Shown here one piece after another: positions 10,503 through 22,015 of a DNA stretch of 64,000 nt. Each line of letters starts with the position of its first letter. The first letter of the stretch is position 1. The stretch lies in assembly GCA_030295235.1 (NCBI GenBank), contig AP026126.1, positions 1,984,001-2,048,000 on the forward strand. Direction: 5' to 3'. A program made the translations under genes and the position numbers. The notes under the pieces are model-generated. The model worked only from the letters and a program-made list of their open reading frames with translations. It made no database searches and was not told the DNA's origin. Source of the stretch: Fistulifera solaris (taxonomy: Eukaryota; Bacillariophyta; Bacillariophyceae; Naviculales; Stauroneidaceae).

Positions 10503-11788
10503 ATGTCTGGCCCTGTTGAAATACAATATCAAGGTGGACCTATGACGACCGTAAACCCCAATCAACCTGTCTTGCGACGTGCGACCTATGTTTCTGTAGC
10601 AGATTTGATAACCCCTTACAAAATCGAACCGGCTGCCCTCGATGAAGAACTCAACAGGCTCAAAGATCAGCAGCAAAAAAATCAATGAAGAACCGGAAGC
10701 GCTCCACCACGATGGAGTACCTACAGAACTCGATACTAGTTTGTCACAAAAACGGCTCCAGCCACCTCGTGGAGGCTTCAATTTGTGCTTGTAAGTAGTC
10801 GAAAAGAAAAACACAATCCTGCGCTCAATGCGGCCTCAATCATTCATTTTTTCAATGTCTTTCACAGACTTGTGGGCAGTGTCGAAGTTGTTGTGGACAA
10901 AAATCGCGTAGATGGCTCGCGTGTTCGATTGGCGGAAGTGTTGGTTGGAGATGAAACAGGTTGCGTCTCACTTCGTGCTCGAGATGAGCAGATTGATATT
11001 TTGAAAGAGGTTTCGCAGCGTTCGGGAGCCGTTGTCCTCCGGAATTGTACTTTAGAGCTATTTCAGGGGCGTCATATACGGCTGGCAGTCACCAAATGGG
11101 GAAAGTTGAGTGTTTATCCCGATCAGATCGCAAGCACCCCTGCACCCCCCTCCGAAAATGAACATGGATAGGAATTTTTCTATGATAGATCTGGTGCGAG
11201 TAGCATCCACTGGGAGTGAGCTAGTGAAAAGCAGTGACCAAGAGGAGCACCGCAACGAGCAAAGTCATCAACAAAGCATGGCAGGTCGAGGACATATGAA
11301 TCAGGGCCGTCGCGGAGGAGTAAACCGCCGAAATTCACCTCGTGGAGGCTCGTCTAGCGGATACTCTCCTCAGGGGGATGCTGCAGCAGCAGCATCTGCA
11401 ACAACAACTATACGCAGATGCCACTGCGCTTCAATACCCTCCACCAGGAGGCTTGCATGGTTACGGGACAAGGTATATGGACGGTGGAATGATGCAACAA
11501 TACCCTGGTCTCCACATGATGCAGCATCACGGTTATGATGCTTTACATACTCAAATGCCAATGTATCATGTATCACAAGGCCGCCATCATGCCGATGTGT
11601 CATCAGCCATGTCAGCTGGACCCTACCGACAAGACATGCACGGAAATATGCCGCAGTCATTCATGACTACTCCCGCTGCGCATTACTCTCGAGACCCTAA
11701 CGAAGCCAGAGCACATAACCATGATCCCACTTCGTCGCCAAGGATGAACCCTCGCGCTTCGACGTTTGATCCTGAACCCAAAAAGTGA
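10503..11788 (+). CDS. OB-fold nucleic-acid-binding protein (SOSS-B/plant OB-like), one intron, three frameshifts
   Basis: A single OB fold with the plant/protist pattern of SOSS-B-like single-strand nucleic-acid binders: RVRLAEVLVGDETGCVSLRA, ARDEQIDIL, VLRNCTLELFQGRHIRLAV and TKWGKLSV. Exon 1 starts at ATG 10503; the intron is 10791-10867 (CTT|GTAAGT...TTTCACAG|A). The C-terminal part is Gln/His/Met-rich and disordered. Three homopolymers each carry one base too many: A7 at 10675-10681, C6 at 11145-11150 and G5 at 11373-11377. Removing one base from each yields a continuous frame to the stop at 11788. The SOSS-like role in DNA repair is inferred; RNA binding is equally possible. Confidence 0.75.
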
Positions 11789-11968
11789 GCGTGCAATTTG
11801 TTCGTGCGATGAGGCCTTAATCAATACAATTTTTTATGTTGAAAGCGACCGTTTTCCCAGACACATGCTAAGCGATTTTACTTAAATTTATACTTTTCAA
11901 AAATTGCCTCTAATTAATGATGTTGTTCACATTGCACGCAGCTCAAAAAATCTATTCCTTGTGTTTGG

Positions 11969-13128
11969 TTAGAGAGAATCTCGTCGTGTCAGCACCAGAA
12001 GATTGGGAATTGGTCGACGTATACACAGGCAGCATGTTTTTTCCTTGGCGGCATATCTCGTTTGAAAATCGATGGTCTTTTGTACATGAGTTGTTGGTTG
12101 TTGTAGTTGCTCTGGTTGCAAGTGTTCCGATTTCGCATGTGCTAGCGCTATTTGTATCAATGCCTCCATAACTTCCGAAACACCTTCTCCCGTAGCCGCA
12201 CTCGCCTCACAGTGCTGCAGTCCATTGCGACGGCACCACAGCAAGACCATATCTCGATCTGGATTGGATTGATCCTCCGAATTCAAAACAGAAGCAAGAT
12301 ACGACCAATCGTCTGTCCAATTTTCTCGATTGACTAAATAAGAGGAAATTTCCATGCGCCGTTTCGGTAGTTTCTTCAGATTACCTTGCGTGAATTGAGA
12401 TAGAGTTTGTTTCGGCACCTGTGAGGAAAGCGACGAAGCCTTGGTTGGAGGAGTGACGTGATACTCGTAACGAAAATCATGCCCACGAAAATGCCCTCGC
12501 AATCCCATGACATCCCGTTGATGTATAGAGGGCACACGCCGTCTCGAAGGTGAAGCTCCTCCTTGTACTGTCAAATCCAATTTGTTGCCCAGTACCAAAA
12601 TCGGCAATTTTTGTTCGAGTTGCAACAAATCAGCATACCATTTGAGCAATTGCTTGAACGAAGTACTGCTCGTGACATCGTATACTAATAATACAGCATC
12701 CGCTTGTCGAAAGAACTCTTGTCGAAACGTTGCCGCACTTGAATCCGCAGTCGGTTTACGTGGATCCATGCGCTCACTGCCGGGCGTATCCCAACATTGC
12801 AAGGTCACGTGAGGATACACGCGACGAGTATAAAAATCTGCTCCAACCGTTGGCGTTCGTTCCGCATCGAAGCGCTGCTGAAAGTAACGGCGCAGTAGGG
12901 ACGTTTTTCCGGCCCCGGCAGATCCGAGAACCTTGTATTGTATTGTATTGCAAGGAATGGAGATGTTTTGTGTGAGAAATTACCAGAAAGAAAAATAATA
13001 GTGATGCGATTTGATATATTATAATGGTGCCAATGGACATCAGAAGCGCAATCAATTTCGAATCAACGCACCAAACACTTTAATCGGACGGGTTTCTGAG
13101 AGGAGACACTACTAGCATCTTTACTCAT
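11969..13128 (-). CDS. Rab/Ras-like small GTPase with a long insert, two exons
   Basis: Small GTPase. The short exon 1 (13072-13128, from ATG 13128) ends KCL; the intron is 12932-13071 (TTG|GTGCGT...ATACAAG|GTT). Exon 2 supplies G1 (LGSAGAGKTSLLRRYF), switch I with TVGADF, G3 (WDTPGSER), G4 (LGNKLDL) and a G5-like EASAATGEG. Between G4 and G5 about 100 extra residues are inserted, and 30 residues intervene in switch II. The C-terminus has a CCLC cluster (palmitoylation-like) but no CaaX or CC prenylation end, unlike ordinary Rabs. It is probably a membrane-traffic regulator, with subfamily unassigned. An alternative is that the last 20 residues are misread through a shift. Confidence 0.8.
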
Positions 13129-13826
13129 TTGTTGGATTTTGTTGTGCATCGAATCAATTATTTAATTTGCTCAGATTATTAGATTATTGTGCGTGCAGAT
13201 GAAAGTTTTGCCATGCAATTTTTTGTGCCGGGACTGAAAGTGCCGTCACAAAAGTCACCTTAGTAGCTGTTGGATGTTGGATCCAAAGCAAGCAAGCATA
13301 ACAATTGAGGAAATTTAGGAATAAATGTTAGAAAGTATACAAAAGTGTCACCAACGGTTTAGAATCCTACCAAGTACTCGATATCTATTGACCTGCAACG
13401 CCAATCCGAAAAAAAATGGATGTAACCATCTGAGCTATTTGAAAAAAATGGACAGTTATTGTCGGCAAAAGGTCTTCGATTGAATGCCTGAGAATAAGTT
13501 GACGTTCAGTTACCATCCCTCAACACAAGAGAGAATGCAGTAGTAATTCTCTACTTCACTAGTGCTGCTAGGAATAATGACTACCAGTACGAAGGTTAGA
13601 TGTTAGATGTGAGTTACTATGTTGGTTTTCGACAAAACTATACATACCTCCAGTCGCGTGTAGGCGACCTTCCGCCACGACTGCACTTCAGTCATGAACC
13701 GAGAACGAGCAACTTTACTGTATCTTCAGTCAATAATATCATAATATCATAGATCGTTTTGCTTTGCAATAACTTGAGAGTGTGTTTTTTTTTCTTTGTT
13801 TCGACCATCAATAAGATTTAATTCAC
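13129..13826. other. Intergenic region
   Basis: About 700 bases between two divergently transcribed genes. I see no ORF or repeat of note apart from A/T tracts and a doubled AATATCATA near 13735-13750. Confidence 0.4.
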
Positions 13827-14461
13827 ATGGATTCTTCATCATTACCGACAGAGCCGCAGCAGACAAACATTCGCGTCATTCCGTTTGCTGTCGCTCTGCC
13901 TCCGGAAGTCTCGGGCCCTCGTGCTTTGGATGTTTCAGGAGTTGTGGGGACGCTGACACTGTTGGGCGATAAATCAGTCATGGTGTGGTTTGGATTGGGT
14001 CAAGTACAGGCAAAAGAAGAATCAAATACGTCGGAGACGGCGGTGGTCGGAAAAGGTAGGTTGACATGACTATGTGTTTGATTCAAGTACATTGTACACA
14101 CAAAGCATACCCACGGCACCTTTATTGTACAATATTCAACGCTTAAAATGATTTACCCGACTACCCTATCATAGCACTGCAGCGACCCATGGGACCCTTA
14201 TTGCTCGCCATGCCGCGATCTCGGTACCAAGGAGCTTTTGGTTCCGAAACACCCATCACCAAATTAATAGGACACGAGCAAGAAGACACGGAACTACTGG
14301 CCGGGAAAATGGCTTCGCGATTGACACAACGTGTGCAGAAAGCGGTCTTTGTGTCGTGCGATTTGGAGCCGGCGGCAAACGGAAGTTTGAATCAAAAGTT
14401 GCAGCAAACGGTTGCGGCTCTTGCGGAAAGGGAGGTCTATCGAATATTACAAACGTCATGA
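13827..14461 (+). CDS. Proteasome assembly chaperone 4-like protein (PSMG4/PAC4), one intron
   Basis: A short protein with the PAC4 pattern: a hydrophobic strand VMVWFGLGQVQ, then MGPLLLAMPRSRYQG, a helix LAGKMASRLTQRV and the strand KAVFVSCDLEP. PAC3-PAC4 is a heterodimer that guides 20S proteasome alpha-ring assembly. Exon 1 is 13827-14055; the intron is 14056-14174 (G|GTAGGT...ATCATAG|CA); exon 2 is 14175-14461. The splice restores GKALQRPMG. The length of about 171 residues is slightly longer than animal PSMG4. Frames are intact here. Confidence 0.72.
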
Positions 14462-14630
14462 GCAAACGAAGAAGATTGCAACAGCGAATGATGAACAATA
14501 ATCATTAGAAAGCTAATTTGAAAACATCCTTTTCAATTTCGGTGATTTTGAGTTGTTCAAAAAGCCCAATATTTATTCCGACACTGCAGTTGTGTGTGTC
14601 CTCCTACAACTCCCACCTAAATTCTATCCT

Positions 14631-15331
14631 TTAAGGAATATCATCGACAATACGATCCGGTACATAGACAGTCATTCCGTCCATTTCTTTCGTCAAAACC
14701 ACCGCTGACGCCAGTCGACTTCCAGCAAAGATTTCATCCCAATCCCAGTGATCTTCCAACATTTGCTCTTCAATAGGTGTCTTTCGCACAGCCTGATCGG
14801 ATCCTTTTCCCACTAAAACGACATGATCATATCCGGACGTTGTACCTTCCCCAAATGTGGGTTCCGTCCACGCATCGGTGCGCCGAACTTCCGGGGCGCC
14901 GCCCACACTGGCAGGGCCAATGTCAATGCCTTGCATATCGCAAATCTCTGTCAGTGTTTTGCCTGTGTGCGGAAAGAAAGAGCGACAACAAAATTTCAGT
15001 GTCATGCATCGTAAATTAGTGCTAAGAAAAGAGCGGTAATTTGTAGCGAGAGTTTTGTTTTGCATACTCCAACAAGCCGAATTCAGGAGCACCTCGAGAA
15101 AAATGAACGTTTGTTTTCTTTTTTTATAATAATTTTTAGCATTCGAACACACACACACGTACCGACCAGTCCTTTGACTTTTCTTCGTGCACCACTGGGA
15201 TCCACAAACGTTAAATCGATCAACAAGTCTTTGACCGACGGAGCCGACGGAGCGGCAGAACTCCAACAAGCCTGCGTCACCCGAAATGTGCGCGCTTGCG
15301 TTACGGTTTTCGACACGACAGAACGGAACAT
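14631..15331 (-). CDS. Ferredoxin-like mitochondrial protein lacking the Fe-S cysteines
   Basis: Exon 1 (15163-15331) encodes a mitochondrial-type leader (MFRSVVSKTVTQARTF) and the first ferredoxin strands, LIDLTFVDPSGARRKVKGLVG. A 200-nt intron (14963-15162; GTACGT...CACACAG) precedes exon 2: KTLTEICDMQGIDIGPASVGG, then the adrenodoxin-like end SRLASAVVLTKEMDGMTVYV. In 2Fe-2S ferredoxins the loop after this Gly and the SRLGC position supply four Cys. None is present; SRLGC reads SRLAS. The nearest known parallel is the complex I bridge subunit C1-FDX of plants and algae, which has lost canonical cluster ligands. That assignment is an inference from the fold pattern and leader. Confidence 0.6.
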
Positions 15332-16154
15332 TCTTTTGTAATCGGTAAATTGAAAATAGATTATGCTTTGTTAGCAACAACAACAACAACAACAACAATT
15401 CCTTTGCAATATACAATTGGTTCAAGCACCTCGAATAGTACCTGTTACTGTTATGAGGGAGTCGTTCTAACCTTTATCATCGCAACAATTCAAAAAGGCC
15501 ACAATGCACGACGCACGACAGACGTCGTTGCCTTACCTATGCATGCATGCATGTAATGTCTGTACAAAGTATGGCAAGCTACCCCGGTACCAGTACCGGT
15601 ACCGGTACCTAACCTTGTACCTGTACCGGTACCATTCTTTGTACGTAGTAGTTGGTAGTCATAATATCCGGGTCTTCTCTCTGTCGATGGATTTTCCCAC
15701 GACATTTGAACCTTCGCATCTTTCATGCGTTTTACGTATTGACTCCATTTTGGTGTCAGTTATCGTTTGTTAGCTCAATATATCGATGTCGCAGAAAGAG
15801 CTGATGGCCATAGAGACAGAGAGACCAATTACAGCATCAAAGATCCCATCGGTAAAACCGTTCAATCCTATACAAAGGCATGAGCAACAATCATTACCGG
15901 ACAGACATTAAACAGATTTGCACATAGAGTTTTGAACCGATCGTCGGTTGTGCCTTGATTTTGATCTCCTTCCATTTTCCTTTTTTTTTGCCGTCTCGAG
16001 TCTCGACCATGATGGAAGGAGAACAAAGCAATTGTTCTTGAAAAAGACATCCACAACATCAGAAAAGTATCACCCTATTGATCTGAAAAAGCGCTAAAGG
16101 TTTAACATTAAGATAAGCACATGTGCACAATTTATCCGGAAGCACTGCAACACC
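15332..16154. other. Intergenic region with AAC microsatellite and GGTACC block
   Basis: Holds an (AAC) run at about 15376-15398, an alternating GCATGCATGCATGC stretch at about 15541-15554 and the GGTACC-rich block at 15583-15640. TGTACAAAGTATGG lies at about 15558-15571. No gene is supported. Confidence 0.55.
15583..15640. repeat. GGTACC/CCGGTACC palindrome-rich block
   Basis: Two sub-clusters, with CCGGTACCAGTACCGGTACC at the left and CCTGTACCGGTACC at the right. Same type as the block at 5884-6048. Confidence 0.75.
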
Positions 16155-19100
16155 ATGACAACATATTCTCAACAACAACAGCCACAACAACGCTCAGAAG
16201 AAGAATTAAAAGGATTTCGTGCGTGGCTACAAAGCTTGTCGTGGGAACATTTGCGCGATGCATCCTCTATTACATATCCGCGTGATCCAAAAACCGGGAA
16301 AAGGCATCATGAACTGGATCTTCTGCAGGAAATGCTGGATTTGCAACCGCCTCCACCGACTCCCATTCACGCCAAAGCCATTCCCTATCGACCCGTGGCA
16401 GCGAGTTACGTTTGTACAGATGGGAGAAATCAAGATGAACTGAAATTTCGGGGACGTTTTCGGGGGCCGTCTTGGTTTCAGTGGGAGCAGCAACAAGAAA
16501 ATGGTCGTAATAAACGAAATGGAGTGACACGCTATCACGTCTACCAAAAGCGATTTGTGCAACCCGATGGGGCGGTTTATACACTAGGATGTACGGAGCA
16601 ACAGCGTCGTGCGGATGAAGAATTATTGCGTCTATGCGTTTTCGTTGAACCGATCTCCGAGTCGACGACATACATTCAATTGGACGGAAAGTTCGATCCT
16701 CGAGGTATTCAGAAATTATTGCATATTGTTTCGCGAGGCAGATTTGCATCGATACTGCCGTCCAAGACCTACACACAATCTCCTTGGCTGGAGCCCACAC
16801 AACGATGGTTTTCGTTACCCATGTTTTTGGCGAGTCGCTTGGAATTGGCGCTCTGGAAGTCGTATCGAGGGAACAAGTTACCTCAAATATCGTTTTGGCC
16901 GCGGACGCTGACACAAGAACTCAGTGCGGCAGAAACTTCCATGATTGTTGCGACAGTGGCTACGCAGTTTTTGAAGCAGCACTTGCAATCGACACGCGAA
17001 CAGGTATCAACGCTCATGGACAGCGTTCTTTGGAAAGTTTTGGTAGATCGACCAGCAATACTTCCACGGAATGGTTATTGCAATCCGTTTCTATCTGACT
17101 ATCTTTTGGATAGTTTGATTCGGCAACCTTTGGTGGCACCGTTTGATTCGAAAGTTTTGAGCGCATTCCGACAAGCGTCGAAAAACGCATTGTATCAAGA
17201 GTTTTTGAAAGCCACGGAACGGTCATTGATGTTGGATGCCTCTACGCATTCGGAACTTAACATGAACAAGGCTGTTGCAAAGAAAACGAAACGCCGCAAC
17301 AAAAAGAAGCCGTCCGCAACAGCAAGTTTTGTAGTACCCCCTCCAGTAGCCACAGACGACTTGTCTAGTCCACGTTCGGATGATTCACACGTAAGCCAAC
17401 ACGAAGGGAAAGATGAGACTTCGAAAGCATTTCACTTTGCAAGTATTTTCGACTTTCCAGACAATGGTACTTCAGCACGTGATCGCAACAAAAATATTGT
17501 CACAGCGCTTGGCATTCTAGATAGTGTTCTCGATAGCGTGTATGCACAGGCTGGGTTGGAACCAGATATTGAAACCTTTGAAGCGGGTGAGGAGGCTCTG
17601 CTACCCTTGCCAGTGGCCGCAAAAGGCGATGACAATGCAAAGTCAGGAGAGGGTGATGAGCCACTACGAGTGAATGTAATTGTGGACGAGTCAGCTAGCC
17701 CTCCAATCACTGGAAGCGTCACGGTTCGTCCTGAGTCTTCAGCACTGTCTCATCTTCCCGCAAATCAATCGGTAGAGTCTTTGTCTTGTAGTTATCAGCG
17801 ATTTGATTCTTCAGGGTTAACGATCGGTCTTTCCGAGAAAGACGTGGATGAATGGACTAAACAGAGTGGTTTTGTGGATCGGAATGAAAGTATTCTTGAG
17901 GAATTTTTCCAATCACAAAAGCATGCTGCGACTATGAAAGAGCAAATAGAGGCATCATCAACGGCAGCCTCGCTTGCTTCTTCGTACAACGATGAACATT
18001 TGGAAGTATCCTTCCGAAAAGACTTTGCCTCGGAGGAGAGCCAGCCTTTCGATGAAACGACCATGAAGGAAATTGTCAAAGAAACCATTTATGAAGATAT
18101 TACCGAGAAGGTGACCCACGGGAACTCGGACAACGATGCAGAATTTTTCGTTCCGCTGCAGGAAAGTGAACCGTTGCTTTCGCAGCATTCACCTTTCGAA
18201 CGGGATATGGCGGAGACTGGTGGCACTGACGACGAATCACTGTCGCCTCCATCAACGCCCTCGCCTCGCTTGTCGCCAATTCTCATCACACTTTCAGATA
18301 TAAGTCGAATGCAGAAAGAGAGCGCCGAGACCACAAAGCTTGAAGATGCATCCAAGATATGTGCGCGGTCTGTCTCCTCGGCTGTGGTGCAGAGTGTATC
18401 GGCTAGAGCAGAGCGCACGCTGGGATTGCCCAAGGTTACCTCTTCGCGGTCGATTGATGGAGGGAGGAACTCTGTTTTCCATGAGTTTGAGAAAAGAAGC
18501 CTTCAAAATGAGATCGCCCCACTTTCTCCTCCACTGTGGCGGACCCGCCAGACGTTTGTTAACACTAAACGGGCACGGGATGACCAGGACATTAGGATCA
18601 AAGCACATCATCGTAAATCCGTTGATGTTCTTTCGACTTATCGAAATGCGGTTGCGAGACCACTTACAGCACGCGATGATCACGACATTGAGCCTTTAAG
18701 GACAGGTCACAAGAGCACGCCGTACAAGTCAGTTCTTCCTAAAGCACCTGCAAGATCTGTTTCGTATTCGAAGATGAATGACGCCTTTAGATCTCCGTAC
18801 AGTCACCTTCAAATCGAGGCTGGATGGTGGAAAGGCAAGCAAATGAAGAAAACCGGGGCACAAAGTGAAACATCGCTGGATATTCACGACGACTACCAAA
18901 GCTGGCCCGACTTGAGACAGTCCCTAGAACGTGATGACGGAGACAACAATACAAAAGACGGCTCGACAACTATCACTTCTGCTCTTTCCAATAAAGATGC
19001 TGAAGACGTGTCAGCACTTCGGGATGAGCGTGACGCTTACAGGGATATGTGTCTTACCCTTGGTGCCGAGGTGGCGAAATTGAAGAATGTGCTTGCTGCT

Positions 19101-20748
19101 CAAAAGTCGCTGTTCACACCAAAACCAACACCTGCGACGGGTCCATTTGGACTTACTTCTGGACCTTTTGACCCGCAAATAGTTGGCTCTCATGTTTTTG
19201 GAAGGATGGCATTTGCAAGGTCTCCTACAGCAATGAGTGATGCTGGCTTTCGCGCAGACTATGATTCGATAGCAAGTGAAGATGAAGCCGCAGCTCGTGT
19301 TGCGTATACAGCGTCTGTGGCAACCCACGTGGATTCGGATGTCTCGATTGATCGTACAGCTACGAATATCACGCGAACAGCCATCGCCGTTCCGCCCTTG
19401 GCGCGTTATGGGGCTGAACCTTCATACTTTCTAGGTATGCGTTCTAGGCTGACCAATGACATGCTTCGATTTTTACAGGCAACGGATATGCACCTGAAAA
19501 ACAAGAACCAATAAAGGCTGCAGCCATAGAACGTATGACACGTTTAGTGAATACGATGTGGCCACGTGCTCAAGTCAAGCTTTACGGAAGCAATGTTACG
19601 GGACTTTCTCTGCCAACTTCAGATATTGACTTTGTTATCTGTCTCCCTGCTGTGCACAAGAAGGCTGTTGCGGTAGCTCCTGGGGTTCTCGAAGGAAGAA
19701 ACGCCATTAATGAGTCGTCTCAAAAACTATTGGCTCGCACTTTGAAAGGGGAGTCATGGATTGATCCACGTTCGATGAAACTTATTGAGCGGACCGTTGT
19801 TCCTGTAATCAAGGTATCTACAAAAGACACAAAGGCTCGATCGCTGCAACTTGACATTACCTTTGACAGCCCTGGCCACCATGGAATAGAAGCAATTCAA
19901 ATGGTTACGCAGATCATGGACGAGCTGCCGGTAATACGTCCGCTGTTGCTGATTTTAAAACAGTTTCTCAGCAATCGCGGCTTGCTGACGGCTTACACTG
20001 GCGGTCTCTCGGCTTACGGTCTTTTTCTAATGGTTGCTCGTTATCTCCAAGAGCAAGAGTCCTGGGGGGACTGTGGTTCACTTTTGATGGGATTTCTTGA
20101 CTTCTATGGTAACAACGTAAGTTTCTGAAATTTATTTGTCATTCTTACAACAGTGAACCTTTTGTCTAAAAATGGCTAACAAATCATGCGCAGTTTGATC
20201 CGCGATCCATTGGTATAAGTGTTAAGAACCGTCAGTATTTTTCTCGGCTTTCTGCTGCCATGGGTGCCGCCCCACAATCAGTCCCTACAAATGAGACTGC
20301 ATGGAGACCAATCGGACCGAATCACGTACCGACAACTCAGTTCTTTCGTCGTTACAGCTTCAGCGACAAGGGCAACATTGATGCTCATCGCGGTGCGAAT
20401 CCTTCTGTCATTGTCCAGTCAGCAACATCGATACCGGTGGCGACGAATAACAATTATTTTCGAAAGCCACTGACTCAGCACAACAACGAAATTGATCATT
20501 CGGCCATGCCCTACACACTTGATCCTCTCTTGATTGAAGATCCGTTGAATGAGTCAAACAACGTTGGGCGAAACGCCTTCCGTATATTTTCGGTTCTACG
20601 GGCTTTTTCGGATGCTCACAGGGCGCTGCTAGCCTCATTGGAATGGGACTTGCATTCTAATGTCGAGTTTCAGGATGACAGTGAATATCCGCTGCTGAAA
20701 TGCCTGTTACAGAACGAGGACGTTGTTTTTAATGACATAGGTAGATAA
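16155..20748 (+). CDS. Non-canonical poly(A) polymerase, Trf4/PAPD5-like, three exons
   Basis: Nucleotidyltransferase-fold RNA polymerase of the Trf4/5 type, which in other eukaryotes oligoadenylates nuclear RNAs for exosome decay or trims ncRNA tails. Exons are 16155-19434, 19479-20116 and 20194-20748. The first intron is only 44 nt (G|GTATGC...TTTTACAG|GC) and the second 77 nt. Around residue 1130 come LYGSNVTGLSLPTSDIDFVI, which has the GS and DxD metal ligands, then the third Asp in LQLDITFD. The PAP-associated domain ends with DPLLIEDPLNESNNVGRNAF. The first roughly 1,090 residues form a large extension with a conserved-looking N-terminal 280 residues, a Ser/acidic low-complexity region and a coiled coil near residue 955. 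Typical Trf4 proteins are about 600 residues, so the extension is unusual. No frameshift is needed. Confidence 0.85.
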
Positions 20749-20851
20749 TAGATAGTGAGAGGTGTTTAATACTGTAAATAGTGAATGTTTAACTGCATCT
20801 CATTTGTCGTTTGGTTAGTAAACGTAGTAAACGAGAAAAACGACTTAATCT

Positions 20852-22015
20852 TTAGCTTAAACGCAAGATTGCAGCATCGATCATTTGAGGAATATCGAAC
20901 TCGGTCATTTCTCCAGCCGACTTTCCCGTCAAGGGAAAGACTCGACACGTGAGACTCTTGTCCCAACGATCGGCTACCGCGGCCACGTCCAAAAACAACG
21001 ACGCCAATTCGTTCGAATCGACATCTCCAGGGATGGGGACTGTATCTACTCCGACACCACAAACGTGGCTAATACTGAGTAAGTCCATGATGCGTAGAGT
21101 ACCTTGTAACGAGTGTTCGACCAATCGAACATCTTCACAAAGAGGTAGCATAATTCCACAATATCCTGTCCTTTTGATGTCTGAAAGGGATTGCAGACAC
21201 TTGGTCACCGCAGCAGCCACGGCAACGACTCCAGGTCCACCAATACGATGTCCAAATGATTCTAACGCAGTCGCAATGGATCCTTCTGGCTCGAGCGACG
21301 GATTAAAACTGGTATCGATTCCCGCAAAACGCCATTTTTGTTCTTGACTAACCATCTCACAAATCTGTTGTACCGGTAACAAGGCCTCCGTGAGACCATT
21401 TCGTAAAATATCAGCAAGGTCACTGAGTTGCTGGCAATTCTGCAACAGAAACTGTGCCAATGGCCCATTTTCCAGCCCAATGGCAAAGGCGGGTTCGTGT
21501 CCAGCTTTGGCTGCTGGAAAGAAAGGAATTTCTGCCTTGACCGAGGCCGCCACCGCGAATCGAAAATTTCCCAAGACATTCGTTTGTGCAATATTTTGTA
21601 CACACTCTGCGAGTGCGTGCGCCATAATGTTGTCGGTAGCGACCAGATCCGCGGAACAGGAGAAGTAGTCCGTTTGAATGATTTGGGGGACCCATTCTTG
21701 AACTTGCGCCATGCTGGTGGCCGGTCCTAACGCACAAAAGTCAATCCGATGTTCTTGCATCAATTGCTTGAGTCGATAAAGTTCATCTTTCTGCTGTAAC
21801 CATTCTCCAAAGGGATTGGTGGCGATCCGTGACGTCTGTACGGTGTATCCTTCTTGTTGGAGTGCGCTTTTGACGGAATGAATGAGCTGGACGGCCTGGA
21901 GGAGATGTTTGATGCCTTCTTCGTCGTAAGCTTGTAACGGAACGAAGGCAGTAACAGTTCGAATGTTAAACAGGTTTTGATAAGGATGACCCAGTTGTTG
22001 TAATTGTTCTGACAT
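20852..22015 (-). CDS. DUF711 (UPF0210) family protein
   Basis: A single-exon protein of 387 residues matching the DUF711/UPF0210 family in length and in the blocks NIRTVTAFVPLQ, RIDFCALGPATS, FRFAVAASV, FAGIDTSFNPSLEPEGSI and GYCGIMLPLCEDVRL. The family occurs in bacteria, archaea and some algae; its biochemical role is not established. The open frame runs upstream to 22222, but the family-like start is ATG 22015 (MSEQLQQLGHPYQNLF); the upstream 69 residues are Ser/Lys-rich and look like 5'UTR. The gene reads away from the 34-bp minisatellite, which lies about 380 bases upstream of its start. Confidence 0.82.
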   Translation of the reverse strand: MSEQLQQLGHPYQNLFNIRTVTAFVPLQAYDEEGIKHLLQAVQLIHSVKSALQQEGYTVQTSRIATNPFGEWLQQKDELYRLKQLMQEHRIDFCALGPATSMAQVQEWVPQIIQTDYFSCSADLVATDNIMAHALAECVQNIAQTNVLGNFRFAVAASVKAEIPFFPAAKAGHEPAFAIGLENGPLAQFLLQNCQQLSDLADILRNGLTEALLPVQQICEMVSQEQKWRFAGIDTSFNPSLEPEGSIATALESFGHRIGGPGVVAVAAAVTKCLQSLSDIKRTGYCGIMLPLCEDVRLVEHSLQGTLRIMDLLSISHVCGVGVDTVPIPGDVDSNELASLFLDVAAVADRWDKSLTCRVFPLTGKSAGEMTEFDIPQMIDAAILRLS

